DNA of 5,279 nucleotides, from assembly GCA_902538695.1 (NCBI GenBank), contig CACBGC010000042.1, forward strand, positions 1-5,279, written 5' to 3'. The notes below the pieces were generated by a model that saw only the letters and a program-made list of their open reading frames with translations, was not told the DNA's origin and searched no databases. Position numbers and translations under genes: made by a program. Origin of the DNA: an uncultured Synechococcaceae cyanobacterium (GTDB lineage: Bacteria; Cyanobacteriota; Cyanobacteriia; PCC-6307; Cyanobiaceae). This document shows positions 1 to 5,279 of this stretch, one piece after another (positions within the stretch are counted from its first letter, which is position 1; every line of letters starts with the position of its first letter).

Positions 1-693
1 AACAGAAAAGCGCGTGGTGAAAAAATTAGGAAAAATCAAGATAAATATTACTGGGCTACCTCATTAGTAATTGCAAAGCATAAGTCAAATACAATTAATT
101 TGATTAAAAATAAGAATATTTTAGAAATTGGTTGCTCTTGTGGTGATGATGCTATTGAATTCTGTAAATACTCCTCATTTTATTGTGGCATTGATATTTC
201 CGATGAAGCTATCAAGATCGCTAAAAAGCTAAAATTAGAAAACTCTGAATTCTTATGTGGAGATGGTCACAAAATAAACAAATCAAATGGGGAATTTGAT
301 TGTGTGATTGTCAATAGCCTCTTGCACCACTTGGATCTAAAGAAATCCTTTTTTGAAATTAACAGGATTCTGAAACCAGGAGGAATTCTTATTTTTCGTG
401 AACCTCTTGGGACAAATCTTTTTTTTCAACTATATAGATCATTGACTCCATTAAGCAGAACTGAAGATGAAAGACCTTTTACATTATCTGATTTAAGACT
501 TATGAATAAATTTTTTGATATTGAAGATATCCAGTGGTTTGGTTTTACGAGTATAATTTCTGCATTTATACGAATAAAAAAATTCAGAAGAATACTTACT
601 TCCTTAGATACTTTAATAAGTAGAACTTTTTTAAAATATTTTTTTTGGCAATTCTGCGGCTTTGCCAAAAAAAAGGAACTACCTTCTCAATAG
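1..693 (+). CDS. Class I SAM-dependent methyltransferase, 5' end cut by window
   Basis: The reading frame is open from the first base and ends at TAG (691-693), giving 230 visible codons. Seen: a Rossmann-type SAM site with motif I ILEIGCSCGDD (visible residues 40-50), the acidic residue after strand 2 in CGIDIS (D65), FLCGDGH (84-90), FDCVIVNSLLHHL (99-111) and NRILKPGGIL (121-130) followed by REPLG (133-137). This order is typical of the UbiE/Methyltransf_11-like class. A TTG at 100 could act as a start, but it would leave only six residues before motif I. The upstream codons (basic, then DKYYWATSL) read like real coding sequence with no ATG or GTG, so the true start is probably left of the window. 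Substrate is unknown; the neighbours suggest a sugar or a glycan intermediate in the cytoplasm. The C-terminus (about 138-230) is Phe-, Arg- and Lys-rich and may hold the acceptor site. The 3' end overlaps the convergent glycosyltransferase gene by 15 bp. Family is confident, substrate is not. Confidence 0.88.
   Translation, partial: NRKARGEKIRKNQDKYYWATSLVIAKHKSNTINLIKNKNILEIGCSCGDDAIEFCKYSSFYCGIDISDEAIKIAKKLKLENSEFLCGDGHKINKSNGEFDCVIVNSLLHHLDLKKSFFEINRILKPGGILIFREPLGTNLFFQLYRSLTPLSRTEDERPFTLSDLRLMNKFFDIEDIQWFGFTSIISAFIRIKKFRRILTSLDTLISRTFLKYFFWQFCGFAKKKELPSQ
639..674. repeat. Perfect 13-bp inverted repeat with 10-nt loop
   Basis: The left arm TTTTTTTTGGCAA (639-651) is the exact reverse complement of the right arm TTGCCAAAAAAAA (662-674), with TTCTGCGGCT between them. 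It lies inside the end of the methyltransferase gene, five bases beyond the stop codon of the convergent glycosyltransferase gene. On both strands the U run comes before the stem and the A run after it. This is the reverse of an intrinsic terminator, so I do not call it one. It may be a 3'-end RNA hairpin or a chance product of the AT-rich coding sequence. Confidence 0.6.
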
Positions 694-1437
694 AATCCTA
701 AAAAATAAAATAGGAATTATTTTTATAGCGTTTAAAGGATGTCTTTTCCAGAAATATAAAATTGCCTTTATTTGCCCAATGAATCGCCCTCTCCTCGCAG
801 ACCTTAAATTAACTCTTGATATTGAACTTTTATTAACAAAATAATTTACTGTGATTTTATTTGTGAATGCTAACTTTCCTTTATCAAGTAATTCAATTAT
901 TAAATGATAGTCTTGTGCGATTTTGTCATTTCCATAACCATTTGTAAGAAAATATATTGATTTTTTAAAAGCTATTGAGCTATGGACCATTGGATTATCC
1001 CACATTAAATATTCTCGGATTGAAGAGTCAATCAAATCCTTTGAAGTATAAATTGGAGTTAAATCTTCTTTGTAGTATTGAGATTTAGAAGTGTAGATTG
1101 CAGCATTATTCTTTTTATATAAATTCATAATTTCTTTAATATGTATTTTTCTCCATTCATCATCTGCATCTATACGAAAAAGTAATTTTCCTGAGGAAGA
1201 ATTTATAGCCTTTCTTAAAGAATATGGTATTCCCATATTTTTTTTATTTTTAAAATATTTTATTGGAAGTTTTTGTTTCCAACACATTATTTTGTTTTCA
1301 GTAAGGTCAGTAGAACCATCATTAACAATAATTATCTCATCAACTTTAATAATCTGATTAAAAATGGAACTTAAACATCTATCAATTGTTTTCTCAGAAT
1401 TATAAACTGGAAGCAAAATAGATGTTATTGCATTCAT
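679..1437 (-). CDS. Family 2 glycosyltransferase (GT-A fold)
   Basis: A 252-residue protein, about the usual length for a small soluble GT2. Seen: N-terminal strand and loop SILLPVYNSEKTID (6-19), SIFNQ (24-28), EIIIVNDGSTD (34-44) for nucleotide-sugar binding, KNMGIPYSLRKAI (67-79), the metal-binding DxD in RIDADDEW (D90, D92, D93), NPMVHSSIAF (148-157) and QDYHLIIEL (175-183) where GT2 enzymes carry the ED/QD motif with the catalytic base (D176 here). Family knowledge: such enzymes transfer a sugar from a UDP-, GDP- or dTDP-sugar to a growing glycan at the cytoplasmic face of the inner membrane. The C-terminus is basic, then hydrophobic (about 225-252), which would fit peripheral membrane attachment. 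The ATG at 1437 places the first strand at the normal distance from the N-terminus; no Shine-Dalgarno sequence precedes it. The gene is divergent from a second GT2 and overlaps the upstream methyltransferase gene tail to tail. Donor and acceptor sugars cannot be told. Confidence 0.93.
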   Translation of the reverse strand: MNAITSILLPVYNSEKTIDRCLSSIFNQIIKVDEIIIVNDGSTDLTENKIMCWKQKLPIKYFKNKKNMGIPYSLRKAINSSSGKLLFRIDADDEWRKIHIKEIMNLYKKNNAAIYTSKSQYYKEDLTPIYTSKDLIDSSIREYLMWDNPMVHSSIAFKKSIYFLTNGYGNDKIAQDYHLIIELLDKGKLAFTNKITVNYFVNKSSISRVNLRSARRGRFIGQIKAILYFWKRHPLNAIKIIPILFFRILLRR

Positions 1438-1525
1438 AAAAACTTTTAAAAATATGCATATTTATAAGCTAAATTATTACGTGACTCTTCATTAACTATG
1501 TTAATCTTTATTTAAAATTTATTGG
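1438..1525. promoter_or_regulatory. 88-bp divergent intergenic region, candidate promoters for both GT2 genes
   Basis: Both flanking genes start here and point away from each other, so each needs its own promoter in this space. Candidate -10 boxes are TATAAA on the - strand (1461-1466), about 23 bases before the start at 1437, and TAAAAT on the + strand (1513-1518), seven bases before the ATG at 1526. No convincing -35 box is visible. In such AT-rich DNA these matches are weak evidence. Confidence 0.3.
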
Positions 1526-2359
1526 ATGAAAGATAACTTCCCTGATTATGATTTTTTAGGTTCAGTTTATATAGGCACAAATTGTCTTGAGCTAATTGAA
1601 ACACTTGATTCAATCATTACACAAACACTAGCCCCAAAAAATGTAGTTATAGTTGTTGATGGTTTTATTTCTAAAGAAGTTTATAAAACATTAAATATAT
1701 ACAAAAAAAAGCTTCCTTTAAAATTAATTTTTTCAAAGAATAACCTAGGGTTAGGGCTATCTTTAAGGAAAGGTTTAAAAAAATGCAAATCAAAAATAAT
1801 ATTGCGATTTGATACTGATGATATAAATTTCAGTAATAGAGCATATCTTCAAGTAAAAGAATTAATTTCATCCAATATAGATGTAGTAGGTTCCCAAGTT
1901 TATGAATTTGAAAGCAACCCAAATAAATTCTTAACAATAAAGAAAGTACCTCTTAATAACAAGCAAATAAAAAAACAGATTATTTTCCGAAATCCAATGA
2001 ATCATCCTACCGTTGGATTTTATAAAGATTCAATAATGAAATTAGATGGCGGTTATAGAGACTTTCCACTTTATGAAGACTATGATTTATGGATAAGGGC
2101 TATTTCTCATGGATTAAAATTTAAAAATATCTCTATTCCACTTGTTTCTATGCGTATTAAAAACCAAAGAGCAAGAAGAAGAGGATTCAATATCATAATT
2201 AAAGAGAGCAGATTAATTGGCTCATTTTTTAAAATTTCTCCTTTCAAAGGTTTCATATTTTTACCAATTTTTTTAATTAGATCTTTAATTGCATTATTAC
2301 CTCTTAGCTTATTCAGTTTCCTCTATAAATTTTTTTTTAGAGAAAGACATAAATTTTAG
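1526..2359 (+). CDS. Family 2 glycosyltransferase, AmsE-like
   Basis: A 277-residue GT-A glycosyltransferase. Seen: an N-terminal VYIGTN segment (14-19), LDSIITQTLAPKNVVIVVDG (27-46) with VDG in place of the usual DDG, NNLGLGLSLRKGL (72-84), the DxD motif in RFDTDDINF (D96, D98, D99), RNPMNHPTVGF (155-165), GGYRDFPLYEDYDLWIRA (175-192) with the ED pair at 184-185, and a hydrophobic C-terminal stretch (about 242-271) that could dip into the membrane. The NPMNHPTV and YEDYDLW segments are typical of AmsE-like enzymes, which extend undecaprenol-linked repeat units in exopolysaccharide and O-antigen synthesis; this subgroup call is from memory of the family. It shares the LSLRK...DxD...NPM-H...DY layout with the neighbouring GT2, so the two are probably distant homologues. 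The ATG at 1526 is the only ATG/GTG/TTG start after the upstream in-frame stop and has no Shine-Dalgarno sequence. The 3' end overlaps the convergent FkbM gene by 4 bp. Sugar specificity is unknown. Confidence 0.93.
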   Translation: MKDNFPDYDFLGSVYIGTNCLELIETLDSIITQTLAPKNVVIVVDGFISKEVYKTLNIYKKKLPLKLIFSKNNLGLGLSLRKGLKKCKSKIILRFDTDDINFSNRAYLQVKELISSNIDVVGSQVYEFESNPNKFLTIKKVPLNNKQIKKQIIFRNPMNHPTVGFYKDSIMKLDGGYRDFPLYEDYDLWIRAISHGLKFKNISIPLVSMRIKNQRARRRGFNIIIKESRLIGSFFKISPFKGFIFLPIFLIRSLIALLPLSLFSFLYKFFFRERHKF

Positions 2360-3090
2360 AGTAATTCCTCAAATAAGTTTTTTCTAATTTTTTTTAAGCC
2401 TCGGGAGATGCGATTTATAGGTTTAAATATTTTTTTATAAAGAGTATAGTAAATCCTATTTATCAATAGGTATTTTCTTGTATATATAGCATCTCCCCAC
2501 TTATATGCAGTTTTAAATAAACCTACTCTATGGAAATTAAAATCCAATAAAAATCTATCTATATCATTTATATTTGGGCAATCTTTATAAAGATCCTCAA
2601 AGTTAACTTCCATATAAATAAAATCAATATTTTTTAATTGTTTTTTCATACCTTTTAATGCCTCAAGTTCATAACCTTGTATATCAATATTCAAAAAATT
2701 ATATTGAAATTTATCTTTAATATTAGAATCAAGCCATTTATCTAGAGGCATCTGAGGGACTTCAACCTCAGATATAAAATTTACATTAGGATAGTATTTC
2801 TTATGAGATCCAAATTTTAATAATGATGAAGATACACCATTATTAGCTATATTCAATTTGACTTTTTCTTCACTACAACCAGCAGCGATTTTCCCTAAAA
2901 TCATGTGCTCATGACTTTGTATTTTTTCCTCAATAAATTTATATTTGAAAGGATTAGCTTCAATCCAAATAATTTTTTTTACTCTTTTTTGTAAATAACT
3001 TCGCATTTCTTCTAATTCATGCGCACCAACATGTATTACCCCTTTAATTTTTTGTTTAAAAATTAGTAAATCAGAAAAAGGTATTAACAT
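2356..3090 (-). CDS. FkbM-family SAM-dependent methyltransferase
   Basis: A 244-residue protein with a complete FkbM-type core. Seen: the opening MLIPFSDLL followed by KGVIHVGAHELEE (16-28), which is SAM motif I in the form common to polysaccharide-linked FkbM proteins; IWIEANP (41-47), whose acidic residue (E44) would hold the SAM ribose; GVSSSLL (85-91); the Asp in PLDKW (115-119); the family hallmark NFLNIDIQGYELEALKGM (131-148); and KWGDAIY (197-203). The last 35 or so residues are strongly basic and aromatic, which fits association with membrane-bound glycan. Family knowledge: FkbM enzymes are O-methyltransferases, often acting on sugar hydroxyls. Here methylation of a glycan residue or chain end is inferred from the glycosyltransferase neighbours. 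The ATG at 3090 gives the usual FkbM N-terminus, so the start is well supported even though no ribosome binding site is seen. The gene is convergent with and overlaps the AmsE-like gene, and is divergent from the MBL gene. Confidence 0.93.
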   Translation of the reverse strand: MLIPFSDLLIFKQKIKGVIHVGAHELEEMRSYLQKRVKKIIWIEANPFKYKFIEEKIQSHEHMILGKIAAGCSEEKVKLNIANNGVSSSLLKFGSHKKYYPNVNFISEVEVPQMPLDKWLDSNIKDKFQYNFLNIDIQGYELEALKGMKKQLKNIDFIYMEVNFEDLYKDCPNINDIDRFLLDFNFHRVGLFKTAYKWGDAIYTRKYLLINRIYYTLYKKIFKPINRISRGLKKIRKNLFEELL

Positions 3091-3135
3091 TTTTATATTT
3101 AAAATATTTGATAAACTAATAATAATTACATTTTA
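3091..3135. promoter_or_regulatory. Divergent spacer between the FkbM and MBL genes
   Basis: Both flanking genes start here in opposite directions, so promoters are expected. The spacer is 45 bp if the MBL gene starts at TTG 3136, or 123 bp if it starts at ATG 3214. It is almost pure A and T, contains several TANNNT-like hexamers on both strands, and shows no distinct -35 box, operator or hairpin. The promoter call rests on gene orientation alone. Confidence 0.25.
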
Positions 3136-4578
3136 TTGAAGATATATAAAAAAATATCAAGTATAATAAATTTTAAAAATTCCCCTGATTTTTTAATAAG
3201 TAGAAAATTTAATATGTCAAGATTTGAAACTATAGGCAATGCAACTTTAATAATTTATGAAGGAAATAAAAATAATGATCCTTTATTGGCAACTGACGTA
3301 TGGTTAGATGAAGATGATGCATATTTTGGATCATGGAGACTATCACATAAAATACCTAAAGAACAAAGAGAAGCTCTTAAAAAAGTAAAATATATATTTA
3401 TATCTCATTTTCATCCTGACCATCTAAATCTTAAATCTCTAAAAAATTTCAAACAAGCTACTATTCTTCTTGCTCAACATTATGGGAGCAGAATTGAAAA
3501 AGATCTACGCAATGCAGGCTTTACTGTAATTAATTTACCCTCAAGAAAATGGATATCTATTGGTAAGAAAACTAGGATTATTATTTTTAACAATGAACTC
3601 CAAGATAGCTTTATCTTAATTGAAATAGAAGATGATATAGGACAAAAAACCTTACTACTTAATCTCAATGACTCTGGTGGGAGAGGAAACGTTAAAGAAA
3701 TAAGTAGTATTTCTTCAAAATACAAAAACTCTTTTTATCTTCAATTACATAGTTATGGAGACGCGGATATGATTAATTTTGTTGATAAAAATGGAAAAAG
3801 AATAGAACCAAATCCATGTATTGAAAAAATTAATCTTGGGGAACAATATTCATTGGCAATGAAAAAATTGAATTGCAATGTTGCTATACCATTTAGCTGT
3901 CATCATCAATACCAAAGAAGAGATTCTTTTTGGGCAAATAAATATATCACATCTTTAGATTCTCATTATGAAGGTTTTAAAGATAAGGAGAATTTACTTC
4001 TAAAACCATTCCAAAATATTATTTTAAGTGGTGGTGGTTTTAGAGCTTTAAATATTAACCCTGAAGCATTAATAATAAATAAACCCATACCGGAATCTAA
4101 ATTTGGAGATAACTGGTCAGAACCACTTTCTAAAAAAGACATTAATCTATGTAAGGACTATTTTTTAGCTATAGAAAAATTAAAAAAAAACTATAAGGAT
4201 ATATCTTTATTAGTTGGAAAGGAAAAGACAAAAATCTTTAATAATGGCGAAGGCAAAGCATCATTAAGATTCGAAGTCCCTAGAAATTCTCTTATAAATG
4301 CTATTAGAAATAAAATTTTTGATGACTTGTTAATAGGAAATTTTATGAAAACACATATAAAAAATGGTAACAGCCTATATGATCCAGATTTTACTTTTGC
4401 AACTGCAAAATATTCAGATAATGCAGATGTTAGAAAAGCAGATGAATTGAAAGATTATTTTGCATACTACAATTCTAATCGTTCTAATTTAGACAAATTA
4501 GCTCTTAAAAAAAATCAAATATATTTCAAATTAAGAAGCGCCTTTAAAAAAACATTTTTTGAAAAATTAATCAAATAA
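3136..4578 (+). CDS. MBL-fold metallo-hydrolase with long uncharacterised C-terminal region
   Basis: A 480-residue protein (from TTG 3136) with a metallo-beta-lactamase fold. Seen: FETIGNATLIIY (30-41) and ATDVWLDEDD (52-61), matching the UlaG/CMAH-like opening; the metal motif SHFHPDH (90-96; H91, H93, D95, H96); NLNDSGG (176-182), whose D179 could bridge two metals; and FSCHH (253-257), with further possible metal or catalytic His. Residues about 300-480 contain RFEVPRNSLINAI (378-390), DDLLIGNFMKTH (396-407) and YDPDFTFATAKYSDN (415-429), a region I cannot assign to a named domain. The layout recalls the hydrolase-fold part of CMP-N-acetylneuraminate hydroxylase but without an N-terminal Rieske domain. 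A role in modifying or hydrolysing a sugar, sugar lactone or sugar nucleotide is inferred from context only. Start: TTG 3136 and ATG 3214 (residue 27) are both possible. Neither has a Shine-Dalgarno sequence; I prefer the longer form because residues 1-26 look coding (NSPDFLISRKF). The glycosyltransferase gene follows on the same strand after 57 bp. Confidence 0.85.
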   Translation: MKIYKKISSIINFKNSPDFLISRKFNMSRFETIGNATLIIYEGNKNNDPLLATDVWLDEDDAYFGSWRLSHKIPKEQREALKKVKYIFISHFHPDHLNLKSLKNFKQATILLAQHYGSRIEKDLRNAGFTVINLPSRKWISIGKKTRIIIFNNELQDSFILIEIEDDIGQKTLLLNLNDSGGRGNVKEISSISSKYKNSFYLQLHSYGDADMINFVDKNGKRIEPNPCIEKINLGEQYSLAMKKLNCNVAIPFSCHHQYQRRDSFWANKYITSLDSHYEGFKDKENLLLKPFQNIILSGGGFRALNINPEALIINKPIPESKFGDNWSEPLSKKDINLCKDYFLAIEKLKKNYKDISLLVGKEKTKIFNNGEGKASLRFEVPRNSLINAIRNKIFDDLLIGNFMKTHIKNGNSLYDPDFTFATAKYSDNADVRKADELKDYFAYYNSNRSNLDKLALKKNQIYFKLRSAFKKTFFEKLIK

Positions 4579-4635
4579 AATAAATACAATAAAGTCTTAT
4601 ACATATATTAAAAATTAATTATTTATAACTGTACA
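4579..4635 (+). promoter_or_regulatory. 57-bp spacer with candidate -10 box just before the GT25 start
   Basis: This AT-rich spacer separates two genes on the same strand and contains no GC-rich hairpin that would end transcription of the MBL gene. TATAAC (4624-4629) matches five of six -10 consensus bases and lies six bases before ATG 4636, so transcription from it would start at or near the ATG. No -35 box is evident. Read-through from the MBL gene is equally possible. Confidence 0.25.
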
Positions 4636-5279
4636 ATGATGATTAATAGATATTTTTCGAGAATTTTTCTTTCAACAAATTTTTTAAAAATAATTTATAA
4701 ATTCTTTGCCAATAAATTTATAAAATTAAATATATTCTTTCACTATCAGAAAATAAAAAAAATAAGCTTAAAAAACAAAATAAACAAAAAACTAATTGAT
4801 AGGATTTATATCTGTCATCATTCCCCCCTTAGACATAGAAAATTAAGATTAAAAAAAATAGTAGATAAATTTAAAACTAAATTAGAATGGGTTGAAGGAT
4901 TTTCTCCATATGATATTAAACTTGATTATAAAAAAATATTAGATTTTGAAAAAAATAAAATTGATAAATCCCTGCCTGGTATAGATCAATATCAATATAC
5001 TTACTATAAAAATGCTGGAAGAGAGATAACAATTTCAGAATACTCTTTATTTCTAAAAATGAAATACTGTTTTGAAGATCAGATAAAAAATCAAAGGAAA
5101 ATAATAATAATATTTGAGGACGATGTTATTTTAAGTAATGAAATAGAAAATTATTTAAATATTTGTAGTTTTGAATTTAAAAACCATGTACCAAAACTTG
5201 ATTGCCTTATGATTGGGACTGCTTTTAAATTCAAATCAAAATTTTACAATCCAAAAAAAGTTATACATTTTGGTAAAAA
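4636..5279 (+). CDS. Family 25-like glycosyltransferase, 3' end cut by window
   Basis: The frame is open from ATG 4636 to the right edge: 214 codons plus two bases, no stop. Seen: an N-terminal extension of about 55 residues rich in Lys, Phe and Ile; then the GT25-type opening DRIYICHHSPLRHRKLRL (55-72), where this family has a strand followed by a basic loop; LEWVEGFSPYD (83-93); ITISEYSLFLKMKY (131-144), at the place of the family's E-x-G-C-xxSH segment; and the metal-binding IIFEDDVIL (158-166; E161, D162, D163). Family knowledge: GT25 enzymes include lipooligosaccharide galactosyltransferases of Gram-negative bacteria and transfer sugars from UDP-sugars at the cytoplasmic face of the inner membrane. 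The basic, aromatic N-terminus could help membrane binding. ATG 4639 directly follows, so the start may be one codon later; no Shine-Dalgarno sequence is seen. It is the most AT-rich gene here and could be co-transcribed with the MBL gene. GT25 membership is fairly sure; the donor sugar is unknown. Confidence 0.83.
   Translation, partial: MMINRYFSRIFLSTNFLKIIYKFFANKFIKLNIFFHYQKIKKISLKNKINKKLIDRIYICHHSPLRHRKLRLKKIVDKFKTKLEWVEGFSPYDIKLDYKKILDFEKNKIDKSLPGIDQYQYTYYKNAGREITISEYSLFLKMKYCFEDQIKNQRKIIIIFEDDVILSNEIENYLNICSFEFKNHVPKLDCLMIGTAFKFKSKFYNPKKVIHFGK

Noticed and set aside
100..102. TTG at 100 as the true start of the first methyltransferase
   Set aside because: It leaves only six residues before SAM motif I, and the open, coding-like sequence upstream argues for a start left of the window.
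426..668. 80-codon open frame on the - strand inside the methyltransferase gene
   Set aside because: It is fully covered by a gene with clear SAM motifs on the other strand, and its translation shows no recognisable domain.
662..844. 60-codon open frame on the + strand across the convergent gene ends
   Set aside because: It mostly lies antisense to the conserved GT2 C-terminus and has no family resemblance or ribosome binding site.
679..1437. QD instead of ED at residues 175-176 of the first GT2 as a possible sign of inactivation
   Set aside because: The catalytic Asp is present and QD is a common variant in GT2 enzymes; all other motifs are intact.
2321..2361. Imperfect inverted repeat CTCTATAAATTT / AAATTTTAGAG at the end of the AmsE-like gene
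   Set aside because: The arms need a bulge, are nearly all A and T, and are not followed directly by a U run, so a terminator call is not supported.
612..3205. 14-base direct repeat TTTAATAAGTAGAA at 612-625 and 3192-3205
   Set aside because: Both copies encode Leu-Ile-Ser-Arg in frame within unrelated genes; a match of this length is expected by chance at this AT content.
3480..3725. 81-codon open frame on the - strand inside the MBL gene
   Set aside because: It is antisense to conserved MBL coding sequence and its composition looks like a by-product of the opposite frame.

Overview
The window is a very AT-rich stretch of bacterial DNA (hand-sampled lines range from about 15 to 33 % G+C). 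It is densely coded and carries only genes of the kind found in surface-polysaccharide (O-antigen, capsule or lipopolysaccharide) clusters. The low G+C, the Lys/Ile/Asn/Phe-rich proteins and the lack of Shine-Dalgarno sequences suggest a streamlined marine bacterium such as high-light Prochlorococcus or a Pelagibacter-like organism, in a hypervariable cell-surface island. That assignment is inference; no taxonomic marker gene is present.

Layout, left to right: (1) the 3' part of a class I SAM-dependent methyltransferase, + strand, cut by the left edge (1-693); (2) a family 2 glycosyltransferase, - strand (679-1437), overlapping gene 1 tail to tail by 15 bp; (3) a second family 2 glycosyltransferase of the AmsE-like type, + strand (1526-2359), divergent from gene 2 across 88 bp; (4) an FkbM-family methyltransferase, - strand (2356-3090), overlapping gene 3 tail to tail by 4 bp; (5) a metallo-beta-lactamase-fold hydrolase with a long uncharacterised C-terminal region, + strand (3136-4578), divergent from gene 4; (6) the 5' part of a family 25-like glycosyltransferase, + strand (4636 to the right edge). 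No stretch longer than about 125 bp lacks a gene. I saw no tRNA, rRNA, CRISPR array, transposase or convincing intrinsic terminator.

Taken together, the three glycosyltransferases would add sugars to a lipid-linked or lipid-A-linked glycan. The two methyltransferases would methylate sugars or chain ends, and the MBL-fold protein probably modifies a sugar or a sugar nucleotide. The first five genes alternate strand strictly (+ - + - +), so they cannot form one operon. This looks more like a mosaic of separately acquired single genes than a co-transcribed pathway. The features most worth following up are the MBL-fold protein, the overlapping convergent gene ends with a perfect 13-bp inverted repeat near one of them, and the glycosyltransferase running off the right edge.
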